Positions 53,361-63,054 are shown, counted from the first letter of the stretch. The stretch is 64,000 nucleotides of DNA from Stieleria mannarensis (GCF_014154935.1 NZ_JACEHH010000009.1:62001-126000); one strand, 5' to 3'. Program-made: numbers and translations. Notes: generated by a model from the sequence alone, not told the origin.

Positions 53361-54522
53361 CGGCCACTCCGACCTTCGCGATCGCATACAATCCGAACGT
53401 CGCCAACCAGTGATCGCCCTCGTAGTGACCGCTGTTGATATACGCCAATCCCGCAACTAAATGCGCATCGGCGTTTGAGTTCAAAGCACGCTTCAACGGG
53501 TGTTCTTCGCGAAGCGCCGCCGCAACGGAACGAAGACACCAGGCGCGGTTCAAATTCAGTCCTGCCAAATGGACGATTTTCGGATCGGTCAAATCGCTGA
53601 CGCTGACCGGCGCGATCGTGCCGTCGGTCAATTGCGATTCCAACTCAGGCAAGAACCTCGCCAACCAATCTTCGAATTCCCGCGCCGTCAACACTCGGCG
53701 CATCAGATCGGCTTCGTTCCAGCACGATGAAAAAAAATCGTGACCGGACGGTTCATAGTGCACGGGGTAGGCGAGATCGTTTTCAAAGAAGGTTTTGGCA
53801 CGCTCGACCACCAACGCTTGCAACTCAGGTTTTCCCATCACACGTGCGTAGTCGAAGATTTGCCCCAATGCAAAACCGGTATCGGTGTGTTGGCCCGTTC
53901 GGATCGGAAACGTCAGCAACGGCAAATAAGCGTTGACGCGTTGCACCAGAACCTGTTCCAGCGGACGCAGGCTGTCCCTCCACCGCTTTGCATCAGCGTC
54001 GTCCCAACCGTCCAGTTCGATCACCAAGCGAAACAACCACGACCAACCGTACATCCGCTCAAACGTTTTCTGTTCATCGCGGGCAAAGAACGCGGCTTCC
54101 TGTTTCAGGTTCTCTTCGGAAAGGTGTCTGGACAAGACCGCACGAATCTCGGCCGCCGACGACATCTCGGGGCAATCCTTCAACAGCCGCACCAAGACCC
54201 AATGCCCGTGCACGCTGCTGTGCCAGTCATAGCAACCGTAGAAGGCAGGAAAATGCTCGCGCGGCGCCTTGATCTGTTCTTCGCTGGAGTAAACCAGCGA
54301 CAGCTTGTTAGGAAACTCCGTGTCCACCCCCCTCATCACCAGGTTCGCCCAGGATTCGGCGACTGCCTGGGGCATGACCATCGACGCCGCAGGCTCTTTT
54401 GCCGTGGCCCCGCCGGCCAGGGCTATCGCAAACCCAAGGATCGCGACCAGCGATCGCCGACGGATTCGTGGAAACGAAGCTGCAAAATCAGGTAGCATGT
54501 GGCTTTTCATCGTTGACGTCAT
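53350..54522 (-). CDS. DUF2891 family protein, exported
   Basis: Signal-like N-terminus (RIRRRSLVAILGFAIALAGG), then an alpha-rich domain with FPAFYGCYDWHSSVHGHWVL, FARDEQKTFERMYGWSWLFRL and the terminal LAYINSGHYEGDHWLATF typical of DUF2891. The fold is probably an alpha/alpha toroid with His/Asp/Trp clusters that look like a sugar- or metal-binding cleft, but no activity is known. Starts are an ATG at 54522 or 54510; the open frame reaches a TTG at 54534. Overlaps the NRAMP-like gene by 11 bp. Confidence 0.87.
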   Translation of the reverse strand: MTSTMKSHMLPDFAASFPRIRRRSLVAILGFAIALAGGATAKEPAASMVMPQAVAESWANLVMRGVDTEFPNKLSLVYSSEEQIKAPREHFPAFYGCYDWHSSVHGHWVLVRLLKDCPEMSSAAEIRAVLSRHLSEENLKQEAAFFARDEQKTFERMYGWSWLFRLVIELDGWDDADAKRWRDSLRPLEQVLVQRVNAYLPLLTFPIRTGQHTDTGFALGQIFDYARVMGKPELQALVVERAKTFFENDLAYPVHYEPSGHDFFSSCWNEADLMRRVLTAREFEDWLARFLPELESQLTDGTIAPVSVSDLTDPKIVHLAGLNLNRAWCLRSVAAALREEHPLKRALNSNADAHLVAGLAYINSGHYEGDHWLATFGLYAIAKVGVADER

Positions 54523-54729
54523 GGAAAGAAACAATTGTTTCGTCGACCGCCTCCAGGATGACAGAAGATCCGCGGGCGCATCAGATTGGTGACATTGGCG
54601 CGACCGATTGAGCCCAGAATGTTGTCTGGGTGTTGTAGCGGGTTCCGACCACGATCGGCACCCTCGATCAATTATGAAGCGTCAGAATGTCCCTCAAGTT
54701 CCGACAAACGCCCCGCGAGTCTTTCCCAA

Positions 54730-57297
54730 GTGACCTTCCAACCTCCATCCCGTCGTCGATCCCACGTCCGCGTCATTTCCCACCGTCGAAGAGGCGGCCC
54801 CAGGCTTTCCCGGGTCGAACGACTCGAATCCCGCCAGCTTCTCGCCGGGGATGTCGCGGAAGTGTGGTTGGGTGACGATCCAGACGGCTCGGGATTCGGC
54901 GGACCATTCGAAACCACAGGGCCGATGATCGTCGGTGCACCGACCAGCCCTGCCGCCCCGGAAAACGCTTCCTCGGCAAACCTCTTTCCCACCGCGGCCC
55001 ACCCGGTCGACGGAAACAACAACGTGATTGTTCCGCAAGCCGGCGAGCCATTCTTCGTACGCGTCGAATTCACTTACGATAACCCGCTCCACGACGCCTA
55101 TTCGATCGGGCGAACTGTCAACCGAAATCCACAGCATGTCGCACCGCCGGTCAGTTGGGGCTCGGGATTCGTCGGCCGCACCACTTGGCATCACGTCTGG
55201 GGAGTCTGGGTGATGCACAAAGCAGGAGTGTACAGCATCACCGTCACGCTTGATGTCGACAACACGATCGATGAATCAAACGAAATCGACAACTCGATCA
55301 CCGTCGACTTCACCGTCGGCGGTGACATCACCCACGAGTGGGCGTTGGTCGAAGCCGAGCAGGGTCGCGCCCTTTTGGGGGACGGTACCGACGTGATTGT
55401 GGGCACAATGGACGACGCCTTCGATTTCAATCACCCCTGGTTCACCGGATTCGATTCGTCGGGAAGAAATCGGTTGGTCGCGTCATCGCAGAACACCGAT
55501 GGGCCCGGAGACAGCCCCGTCAATGCGAATCATGCCACCGCGGTGATGGGGATCGTCTTGGCAAGCGGTGACAACGACGGCGACGTCACCGGTTTGGCGC
55601 CCGATGCCCGCTATGTGACGGCTGAGTTCATCAATCGCGCCCAGGTTCCGGGATTGAATGTGCAAGACGTCTTCGAAGCCGCCGGATTCCTGGTCGACAA
55701 CGGCGCCGAGGTGATCAACATGAGCTGGTCCTGGTGGGCGGGGTCGGCGACGGATTCCTACCTGGGCGAGACTTCGAAAACGAATCTGCTGGTCGACTAT
55801 CTCAGTTACGGTCTGGACATCGTCGCGGTCCCCGCCGTCAACCAACTGAGCAATCATTCCCGTCCGACTGCGCCGGGATCGTCGCGGAACGTGATCACCG
55901 TCGGTGGGCTTCGGGAGACACTCGACCGCGCGTGGAGCCAACAAGATTATGGTCCGACACCCGACGGCCGCAGCAAACCTGACTTACTCGGCAATGCCGC
56001 CGTCGATGTGGTGTCCACACGAGCCGCCTGGCGCGACGGTCGCCTCGCCGGCGGTGGATTCGGCGGCACCAGTTTCGCCACTCCGTTCGTCACCGGCGCG
56101 GTCGCTCAAATGCTTGATTACGGCAAACGCAATCAGCTGACCACCGATCACCGGCTGATCAAAGCCATCGTGATGAACTCGGGCATCAAGACCCTGGACG
56201 CGGACGGATCCCCCTGGAGCAACACCGTCACACGACCGCTGGACAACCAGCAGGGCACCGGCGTCCTGAATCTTTCACGCGTCCACGACATGTACGCCGC
56301 CGGCCAGCAACCACCGGGGCAAGTTGCACCGCTCGGCTATGATTTCGGTGATCTGACCGGAACCATTGATTCCGCCGGCGGAGTCGCAACCTATGACCTG
56401 GGCCATGCCACCACCGGGGGCGAGATTGACGTCACGTTGACTTGGGATCGACATACGTTCTGGAACGATGCCAACTCCAACGGGCGGATCGATGCCGCGG
56501 ACAGTTTTTATGTTGACCCGAATGATGCCCAAGACAATCTGGACCTTGTCCTGCTGCGCGACTCGGTCCCGGTCGCCCGCTCTGAGAGCACCGTGGATAA
56601 CGTCGAACACCTGCACCTGACGAACCTGCAACCCGGACGCTACGAATTGCAAGTGATTCGCCGCGTCGTCCCAAATTCGGGCAATGGCGAAACCTATGCG
56701 TTGGCCTGGCACTCAGACGCCAGCTTCACCCAACCGCCCCAAGTCACCTCCGTGCAAGTGGGGCAATCGCTCTCCCGCAGCCAAGTGACAGAACTCACGG
56801 TCCGGTTCGACCAGACGATCGATCACGCCGTTGTGGAGAGTGCCTTCGTCGTTACCAACACCACCACCCAGACCCAAGTCGGACAGATCCATGTGACAGC
56901 CACCGACAACGCGAACGCCACGACGGTCCAATTGACGTTCGACGGGGCATCAACCGACCCGCGTCAAGGAAGCGGCGTGTTGGGCAACTCGTTGTCCGAT
57001 GGTCGATATGAGCTGCAGATCCTCTCCGGCCAAATCCTCGGGCTCGGAGCGATCGCGATGTCGCAAGACTACTCTTTCACCGGCGCAGCAGAGGCCGATG
57101 ACTTTTTCCGCCTATTCGGCGACACCGACGGCGACAAAGACGTCGACGGACAAGACTACGGACGATTCGGGCTGACGTTCCTGCGTGACTCAGCCGACCC
57201 GAACTTCAACACCGAACTTGACTACGACGGCGACGGTGACGTCGACGGCCAGGACTACGGCCACTTCGGCGTGCGGTTTCTACGATCACTCCCATGA
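54730..57297 (+). CDS. Secreted S8 subtilase with LEPR-XLL-like start, CARDB-like and dockerin-like domains
   Basis: Near the N-terminus RVERLESRQLLAGD is the planctomycete LEPR-XLL-type motif. A CARDB/Ig-like domain follows (about 100-200; NTIDESNEIDNSITVDF). The subtilase has Asp in VGTMDDAFDFNHPW, His in NANHATAVMGIV and Ser in GGTSFATPFVTGAVAQ. Then beta-sandwich domains and, at the end, two dockerin-like calcium loops (DTDGDKDVDGQDYGRFG and DYDGDGDVDGQDYGHFG), the usual C-terminus for exported planctomycete proteins. The start is uncertain: a GTG at 54730 leaves about 27 residues before the motif; the open frame goes back to a TTG at 54586. Confidence 0.9.
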   Translation: MTFQPPSRRRSHVRVISHRRRGGPRLSRVERLESRQLLAGDVAEVWLGDDPDGSGFGGPFETTGPMIVGAPTSPAAPENASSANLFPTAAHPVDGNNNVIVPQAGEPFFVRVEFTYDNPLHDAYSIGRTVNRNPQHVAPPVSWGSGFVGRTTWHHVWGVWVMHKAGVYSITVTLDVDNTIDESNEIDNSITVDFTVGGDITHEWALVEAEQGRALLGDGTDVIVGTMDDAFDFNHPWFTGFDSSGRNRLVASSQNTDGPGDSPVNANHATAVMGIVLASGDNDGDVTGLAPDARYVTAEFINRAQVPGLNVQDVFEAAGFLVDNGAEVINMSWSWWAGSATDSYLGETSKTNLLVDYLSYGLDIVAVPAVNQLSNHSRPTAPGSSRNVITVGGLRETLDRAWSQQDYGPTPDGRSKPDLLGNAAVDVVSTRAAWRDGRLAGGGFGGTSFATPFVTGAVAQMLDYGKRNQLTTDHRLIKAIVMNSGIKTLDADGSPWSNTVTRPLDNQQGTGVLNLSRVHDMYAAGQQPPGQVAPLGYDFGDLTGTIDSAGGVATYDLGHATTGGEIDVTLTWDRHTFWNDANSNGRIDAADSFYVDPNDAQDNLDLVLLRDSVPVARSESTVDNVEHLHLTNLQPGRYELQVIRRVVPNSGNGETYALAWHSDASFTQPPQVTSVQVGQSLSRSQVTELTVRFDQTIDHAVVESAFVVTNTTTQTQVGQIHVTATDNANATTVQLTFDGASTDPRQGSGVLGNSLSDGRYELQILSGQILGLGAIAMSQDYSFTGAAEADDFFRLFGDTDGDKDVDGQDYGRFGLTFLRDSADPNFNTELDYDGDGDVDGQDYGHFGVRFLRSLP

Positions 57298-57358
57298 CCG
57301 TCGCCGCAATGAGGGGCGAACTGCCGCAACGCATCTCCGTTGTGAATCGGGGCTTCGG

Positions 57359-57964
57359 TCACCGGACCGTTCGTTCGATCAGGTCAACGGTCCCGTCGGA
57401 AGCCACAAGAAAGAGATATGCCAACTGCCCCACAACCAACACGGCGCAAAGCACTGCGAGCAAACATTTCGCAACCATTGTCCACCGTCCTCGAATTGAA
57501 AAATTGTGCCGGTCGTCGCCAAACCGTTGTGCGTCGGCCTCGGTGCCGATCCGACGACCGAACACGACAAGACATTCGACGGCCAACACTGCGGCAATGG
57601 TGTACCCCACATCTTCCCAACTGAACCCTCGGGTTGGGATCCACCGTTGATAAAACTCGAGAGAAACCAGAAACAAAGACGAGGCCGAGAGGACGAGACG
57701 TCGGACGACATCCCAGCCAGCGGCGCTCAATAGAATTGCGGGAATCACGCACACGCCCAATGTCATGACGAACGTGCGAAAATTGAACTGTGCGTCCAGC
57801 CAGGAGATGATCGAATCCGGCAAAAACACAAGGTCCGCTGCGGACGTCGAAGGCTTGATCAGCGCGTAGGTGGCAATCCCCAGTGTCACGACAAACCAAA
57901 TGCCGACCACCATCAACCGCCATCGGTCCGTCTGCCATGGATGCCGTAAATTTTTGGTTGTCAT
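57359..57964 (-). CDS. Multi-pass membrane protein of the polysaccharide cluster
   Basis: 201 residues with about five hydrophobic helices (LMVVGIWFVVTLGIATYALI, FVMTLGVCVIPAILLSA, VLSASSLFLVSLEF, YTIAAVLAVECLVVF, CLLAVLCAVLVVGQLAYLFL). No family recognised; some resemblance to VanZ-like or small EPS-cluster membrane proteins. Last gene on the minus-strand cluster, 60 bp after the WcaI-like gene. Converges with the subtilase gene. Confidence 0.7.
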   Translation of the reverse strand: MTTKNLRHPWQTDRWRLMVVGIWFVVTLGIATYALIKPSTSAADLVFLPDSIISWLDAQFNFRTFVMTLGVCVIPAILLSAAGWDVVRRLVLSASSLFLVSLEFYQRWIPTRGFSWEDVGYTIAAVLAVECLVVFGRRIGTEADAQRFGDDRHNFSIRGRWTMVAKCLLAVLCAVLVVGQLAYLFLVASDGTVDLIERTVR

Positions 57965-58023
57965 CGAGATCGCGTGAATGCAGTTTCGTTATGTCAATAC
58001 CATCCGAATCGTCACCGTCTCAG

Positions 58024-59550
58024 TCACGGACTCGCCGTCGGGGCAGCACTTTCGCACACGTCTTCACGCGAACGTTCTCCATCGCCCCGATCGGAGAAAG
58101 CCCGATCGGAGAAAGCCCGATCGGAGAAAGCCCGATCGGAGTAGGCCCGATCGCTGATTGACTCCGCGGCGTCGACTCTGACCGAGCCGCTTGGTAATTC
58201 AACGCCAGCGTGCGAACCGGATTGCGTGTCGATGGAACATGCCGTTTTCAGGTCACCAATGAACTTCGTCAGAATCGACTTTCGTCCCAAATTCTTGACG
58301 GCATATGCACGCGCCGCGGTTCCGAGCGATTCCCGCAAATCGCGGTCGACCGCCAATCGCTCGACCGCCTCACAAAATGCGACCGAGTCTGCCGGCGGTA
58401 CGACAAGCCCATGTCCATCGACCACATCGGCGATTTGCGTTCCGGGTGACGCGCACGCGACAACGGGGCGTCCCGTGGCAAGCATCCCGGTCAATTTGGA
58501 AGGCATCACCAAATCAGCGGCCCCCGCTTTTTGGGGAAGCAGGTGGATGTCAGCTGCATTCATCAATTCATTGAAACGCTCCATCGGCTGAAGGGGAAGG
58601 AATTGAACGTTGTCCAGCCCGTGTGACATGGCCAGCAAATCGTTATAGGCGGCGCCACGCCCGCAGATTACAAAGTGCAGGTCGCTGCGACCGCCGGATT
58701 GCCGGGCGGCATCGAGAATTGTTTCGAGTCCCTGTTTGGCGCCAAGATTGCCTGCATACAGGGCGATACACTTTCCGGGAGGGAGTCCAAATTTCGCACG
58801 GATGGAATCAACGAAATGCCGTTTCGCCGCAGCACGATTTTCAGACAGCGGTCCGACAGCATGTTGATCGACCGCCGGCTCGAGCGGCTTCATCACATCG
58901 CAATCGACCCAATTCGGAAATGCGACCACCCGCTGTTGCGCGACGCCCTTCTGGATGAGTTTGACCAACATGTTGGGTGAGATACTGCTAACGCGGTCGA
59001 ACCGTCTCATCAGAAACGCTTCGGCGGCGAGCACGATTCGCTTCAGCAGCGGCTGCTTTAGAATTCCGAGCTCAAAGGCCGCATCGACTTCAAAATCTTG
59101 GACATGCAACCAGGCCTTTGCCCGCGTTAAACGAGCCGCAATCCAAGTCGTCGGCATGCAAATGGCCGCCGGTTCGACAACCATCACGACATCCGGGCGG
59201 AATCGGATCGCGGACCAGAACATGGGCGGAATACTGGAGAGCCCGAATGATGCCAAGTGAATCACACGTTTCAATCCGGTCACCGAGCGCGGGACCCACA
59301 GCGGACAGCGAATCACCTCGATCCGCCCGCGTCCGTTCTTCGATTGCGTCACCTGTCGTGAATAGATCCGCCCCTGATATCCGTCCAAGATTTTCCATTG
59401 AGGATAGTAGGGTGGCGTGGTCACAACCACGACGTGGTGGCCAACTTCCGAAAGCTCCTGCACCATCTCGCCCGAATACTTGCCGATCCCGATTTCCTCG
59501 GGGCTGTAGTTCAAACCATGCAATAGGATCTTCATTTTCTTGCTGCTCAT
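58024..59550 (-). CDS. Glycosyltransferase family 4, WcaI-like
   Basis: GT-B fold. KILLHGLNYSPEEIGIGKYS and VVVVTTPPYYPQWK at the N-terminus are WcaI-like (colanic-acid-type fucosyl transfer). The donor-binding part has ALYAGNLGAKQGLETIL and GAADLVMPSKLTGMLATGRPVVA. Cytoplasmic or peripheral. 508 residues from ATG 59550; a later ATG at 59535 is possible. The last 60 residues are unusual: low-complexity with four in-frame AFSDR-like repeats. Upstream gene (methyltransferase) is 104 bp away. Confidence 0.9.
   Translation of the reverse strand: MSSKKMKILLHGLNYSPEEIGIGKYSGEMVQELSEVGHHVVVVTTPPYYPQWKILDGYQGRIYSRQVTQSKNGRGRIEVIRCPLWVPRSVTGLKRVIHLASFGLSSIPPMFWSAIRFRPDVVMVVEPAAICMPTTWIAARLTRAKAWLHVQDFEVDAAFELGILKQPLLKRIVLAAEAFLMRRFDRVSSISPNMLVKLIQKGVAQQRVVAFPNWVDCDVMKPLEPAVDQHAVGPLSENRAAAKRHFVDSIRAKFGLPPGKCIALYAGNLGAKQGLETILDAARQSGGRSDLHFVICGRGAAYNDLLAMSHGLDNVQFLPLQPMERFNELMNAADIHLLPQKAGAADLVMPSKLTGMLATGRPVVACASPGTQIADVVDGHGLVVPPADSVAFCEAVERLAVDRDLRESLGTAARAYAVKNLGRKSILTKFIGDLKTACSIDTQSGSHAGVELPSGSVRVDAAESISDRAYSDRAFSDRAFSDRAFSDRGDGERSREDVCESAAPTASP
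58087..58154 (-). repeat. Four to five in-frame 15-bp repeats encoding AFSDR
   Basis: CCGATCGGAGAAAGC on the plus strand, three exact copies, one with two changes (GAGTAGGC) and a partial fifth. On the minus strand they code for SDRAY/SDRAF. Each contains the palindrome CCGATCGG. Confidence 0.93.
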
Positions 59551-59654
59551 CGTTGTGATACTTCGCCGCCAACCCGTTCGCCTGCAAAGCACTGGCGCGG
59601 GGGGCGTAGGTCACGTCCAGGTCGGGAGTGTATGCGGTGTGTCCAATCGCAATT

Positions 59655-60410
59655 TCATTCCTCAGTGAGTGTGCCTGTGCGAGGCGTGCGCGCCTTGAAG
59701 GCAAAATTGCGAGTCCAAATCCCTTCACCGCGGGTTCCCGTCTCGACCAGGTTGGCGGTCGAAATGACGTGTCTCTGCAGGCTCCACATCCACGAACGCA
59801 TTCGACCTTGTAGGCTCTTTGAAGTCCCCAAATGTTCAGCCGCGGCAAAGTCGACGAAGTTCGTCACCGAGAGCATCGTCCGCATCGCCGACGGAGTGGG
59901 GCACCACTGGTGCGTCGGGTCACCATAGAACACGTGGCCTGCAAACGGAGACAACCCGTTGGGGACATGTCCGATCAGCAAACCGCCCGGCTTCAGCTTG
60001 CGTCCGATGATTCCGAGCAGATCGTAGGTTTCTTGACGCGTGAGATGTTCCAAAACGTCAAACAGAGTCATCACATCGACGCTCTCGTCATCGCGGTCGC
60101 TAAGGAAGTCAAATAGGTTTTCCGATGCAACCTCGGGCGCAATGGTCCTGGCCAACGCCACCTGTTCTTCGCTCAAATCGCATCCACACAGACGGGTAAA
60201 GCCAAGATTCCGAAATGCCAACAGCAATTCGCCTGCGCCGCACCCGAGGTCCATCACGACGCTGTCACGTGGCAATGACGCGACCCATGGCTCGATCACC
60301 GGTTGCAGTTTAGCGGCATTGAACGCCAGGGCATCGGCATCGGCATCGCCTTTGAATGCGGAGCGGTAGGACGCGTAGATCGCGTCTTGGTAGGATAGGT
60401 GTTTGATCAT
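59655..60410 (-). CDS. Class I SAM-dependent methyltransferase
   Basis: Motif I VVMDLGCGAGELLLAF (about 51-66), acidic CDLSEEQVALAR, and a post-motif DVMTLFDVLEHL. Similar proteins in exopolysaccharide clusters methylate sugars or lipids. 251 residues; ATG 60410 has GGAG 8-10 bases upstream. Part of the minus-strand cluster, 36 bp after the GT2 gene. Confidence 0.88.
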   Translation of the reverse strand: MIKHLSYQDAIYASYRSAFKGDADADALAFNAAKLQPVIEPWVASLPRDSVVMDLGCGAGELLLAFRNLGFTRLCGCDLSEEQVALARTIAPEVASENLFDFLSDRDDESVDVMTLFDVLEHLTRQETYDLLGIIGRKLKPGGLLIGHVPNGLSPFAGHVFYGDPTHQWCPTPSAMRTMLSVTNFVDFAAAEHLGTSKSLQGRMRSWMWSLQRHVISTANLVETGTRGEGIWTRNFAFKARTPRTGTLTEE

Positions 60411-60446
60411 TCGATAGGACTCCGGAAACGGTGGGACGCGGGATTG

Positions 60447-61457
60447 TCAATGCGATGCATGTTGCGAGCGGGCGGATTCGTGGGGCCACGGGTCCACTTT
60501 GCGACTTGCGGCACGACCGCCGACGGCCGCAACCGGTTCGCCCAGGTGGAGCCCCGTCAGATCGGAAAGGGTATTCAAGATTTCGTCCCGGTCTTGCAGA
60601 GGGGCGACCGACATTTCGAGTTCCATCAGTTTGGCGCCGACGAGAAACCGGTACCAATACCCTTGCAAGAAGTGGTACACCAGTCCGCTCCGTCCATCGA
60701 GAAATCCGAGTTGAAGCACGTAGCGATACAGGAAGTACCCCAGCGAACTGATGGTGAATGGGATCCGGTTGTAGATACGGTTTTTGAGCAGACGTTTCGC
60801 GGACGCTTGAAAGGAAGCGTTCTCGCGGGTCACGGCAGTCTGGTTTCCGAGCAACCCGAGTCGCTCGCCGAGCACTTGGACCGCCTCGCGGGTCGCGTAC
60901 CTGTTGTGCTTCTCGATGAAATACGTGAGGTCGTTGAGGTTGTGATCCGCAAATCCACCTTCAAACGTGATCGTCCGACCACCGGAGACCACGATATGCT
61001 CGTCCATCCAACGGTCTTCGACCCGTCCACATCCTCGACGAAAAAGGCGAGTCATGATCAGTGGATAGCGGCCACCGAATCGCACCCAACGCCCCATAAA
61101 GATGTGCTTGCGTTTAAAGTTCACGCCGACCACCTCAGGGGGCAAGGTCGGCAGACGTCGAAGGATCTCTTCTTGCAGATCGGTTTCGATGATTTCATCG
61201 GCATCCAGACGAAGAACCCACTCGGCGGTAATGGGGGCATGATCCATCGCCCACTGAAACTGTTTCGCCTGGTTGACAAATTTGTTTTGCAGGACCACCG
61301 CACCGGCGTCTTCTGCGATCTTCACCGTGTCATCGGTTGAGAACGAATCGATGACAAAGACCTGGATTGCCACCGCTCGGATCGATTCCAAGGCACGTCG
61401 CAGATGAATCGCTTCATCCTTTGTCAAGATCACGACCGCAATGTTCTTGTTATTCAA
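60447..61457 (-). CDS. Glycosyltransferase family 2 (WaaE/KdtX-like)
   Basis: GT-A fold: NIAVVILTKDEAIHLRRALE at the start, IDSFSTDDTVKIAEDAGA, and the DxD motif in WVLRLDADEIIETDL. Later sequence (VGVNFKRKHIFMGRWVRFGG) is of the WaaE-like branch. 336 residues. It starts with TTG at 61457, overlapping the nitroreductase stop (TTGA); GGGGGAG lies 4-5 bases upstream, supporting that start. The donor and acceptor sugars are unknown. Confidence 0.9.
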   Translation of the reverse strand: MNNKNIAVVILTKDEAIHLRRALESIRAVAIQVFVIDSFSTDDTVKIAEDAGAVVLQNKFVNQAKQFQWAMDHAPITAEWVLRLDADEIIETDLQEEILRRLPTLPPEVVGVNFKRKHIFMGRWVRFGGRYPLIMTRLFRRGCGRVEDRWMDEHIVVSGGRTITFEGGFADHNLNDLTYFIEKHNRYATREAVQVLGERLGLLGNQTAVTRENASFQASAKRLLKNRIYNRIPFTISSLGYFLYRYVLQLGFLDGRSGLVYHFLQGYWYRFLVGAKLMELEMSVAPLQDRDEILNTLSDLTGLHLGEPVAAVGGRAASRKVDPWPHESARSQHASH

Positions 61458-62443
61458 TTCGCTCCCCCAGCTGATCCGTGAAACGTGAGCACTTCGTCCA
61501 CCGGCAATCGTTCCGATCGCGCGGCCGCACGGTCGCGGGTGACCGGGATGCCGAACGCCATCATGAGAATCAGCTTCTCTCCCTGAGGAATCCCGGCAGC
61601 CTGCTTGATGCGTTTCTCCTGACGATTGGTCACCGCCAAATTTAAAAAGCAACAACCGAAGGAGTGAGAGAGACATGCCATGCCCAATTGCATCGCAAAA
61701 ATGCCTCCGTCGACATAGGGCTGGTGACGTGGTTTCGCACCGCTCCAGGCATACGTTTCGGATGTCACGACGAAGAGATTGCTGACCCGCTGCGCGAAAC
61801 CGGTCGATCCCCCCTGAAGCCTCAACAACGCTTCAATTTCCCGCCGATTCTGATAGACGTGGACTCGAACCGACTGACGATTGCACTGGGACGGTGCAGA
61901 TTGTGCGCACTTCACAATCCTCCTCACATCTTCACTGGAAACCGGTTCGGGCAAAAAGTCCCGACAGCTCCAGCGTGAGCAGAGAAATTCCGAAGAGGTC
62001 TGACCGTTGACCAGGGCGTTCGGTGTCACCGTCCCCCCCTTAGGCTCGATCCCCTGGTCTTCGGCGCGTCGAACGAATTGCGTGATCCTTGCCCCGAGTG
62101 CGCCCAGGTCGATGTTCCGATCGGCGTGATACGCGCTGTACTCACGTAACGCCCCGTAAGCCATTTGTAACGGGAACCTCGGACCGCTCCAGTCATACTG
62201 TTCACAAAGATCGATGACCGTTGCGATTTTTTGCCGTCCAAATGACGGCCGGGTCTCTGCCAAGCTAAGCCCCTTTTCGACGGTATGGGCCAACAGAACG
62301 ATGTCGTAATAGAGGCTTGGTTGCGCGGGTGAAAACGGACTGCCTTTCCCCCAGCGAATACAATGGAGCCAGTCGCCGAAAAGTTCGACCGGAAGCAACA
62401 ACAATGATGCGAGTGCCCGAAGACGGTGCAAAATCCACTTCAT
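61454..62443 (-). CDS. Nitroreductase-family protein of the polysaccharide cluster
   Basis: N-terminal region with an amphipathic/hydrophobic stretch (LRALASLLLLPVELFG), then FMN-binding nitroreductase-like core: SRWSCRDFLPEPVSSEDV (R-S-x-R-type motif), CAQSAPSQCNRQSVRVHVY and VDGGIFAMQLGMACLSHSFG. Such nitroreductase proteins occur in exopolysaccharide clusters; the reaction there is not established. 329 residues. Its ATG overlaps the acyltransferase stop (ATGA) and its stop overlaps the GT2 start, so three genes are translationally chained. Confidence 0.85.
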   Translation of the reverse strand: MKWILHRLRALASLLLLPVELFGDWLHCIRWGKGSPFSPAQPSLYYDIVLLAHTVEKGLSLAETRPSFGRQKIATVIDLCEQYDWSGPRFPLQMAYGALREYSAYHADRNIDLGALGARITQFVRRAEDQGIEPKGGTVTPNALVNGQTSSEFLCSRWSCRDFLPEPVSSEDVRRIVKCAQSAPSQCNRQSVRVHVYQNRREIEALLRLQGGSTGFAQRVSNLFVVTSETYAWSGAKPRHQPYVDGGIFAMQLGMACLSHSFGCCFLNLAVTNRQEKRIKQAAGIPQGEKLILMMAFGIPVTRDRAAARSERLPVDEVLTFHGSAGGAN

Positions 62444-63054
62444 GACGGGTCTCTCCCTGCCGGGGCGGTTTCTGAGAGCACACGCTCCTTTAGCCGGACC
62501 GCCGGGTTTCCGCCGGCGATCACCCACGGATCCACGTCCCTGACCACGCAAGCACACGCCGCCACGACCGCACCTTCACCGATTGTGACGCCGGGGCCGA
62601 CGAATGCCTGGGCCGCGACCCAAACATGGTTTTCCAACACGATCGGTGCGGTCGTCAGCGGACGTCGCAGGCTTGTCACATCATGGCTTCCGGTGCACAA
62701 GAACGCGCGTTGGCTGACGGCGACTTTCGATCCGATCGTGATGCGGTTCATGCAATAACAATCGACTTGATCGCCGAGCACCGAATAGTCGCCCATGGTC
62801 AGATTCCAGGGCGCCCAGATTTTGCAGGAGGGGGCGATTCGGCAACCTTCCCCGATCGTTGCACCAAAACTTCGCAACAGGGACCTGCGCCAACCATGGA
62901 GCAACCATCGCGGTGTCATGCGAAATGCAACGAGCCAAACCGAAGTCCAAATCAGCCGCCGCACTCGTTCGCGACGAGAGAGTTGATCGACGTACTTCCA
63001 TTGCCGAAATCCGCTGGCACTTCCTTCGGTCACACGGTTCTTCAGTGCAATCAA
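62440..63054 (-). CDS. Left-handed beta-helix acyltransferase, WcaF-like
   Basis: Hexapeptide repeats (ATIGEGCRIAPSCKIWAPWN, MGDYSVLGDQVDCYCMNRI, LENHVWVAAQAFVGPGVTIG) form a left-handed beta-helix. SHDVTSLRRPLTTAPIVLE is typical of WcaF-type O-acetyltransferases that modify a colanic-acid-type repeat. 204 residues. The start at 63054 is TTG; a GTG at 63033 is an alternative. It overlaps the nitroreductase start by four bases. Confidence 0.88.
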   Translation of the reverse strand: MIALKNRVTEGSASGFRQWKYVDQLSRRERVRRLIWTSVWLVAFRMTPRWLLHGWRRSLLRSFGATIGEGCRIAPSCKIWAPWNLTMGDYSVLGDQVDCYCMNRITIGSKVAVSQRAFLCTGSHDVTSLRRPLTTAPIVLENHVWVAAQAFVGPGVTIGEGAVVAACACVVRDVDPWVIAGGNPAVRLKERVLSETAPAGRDPS

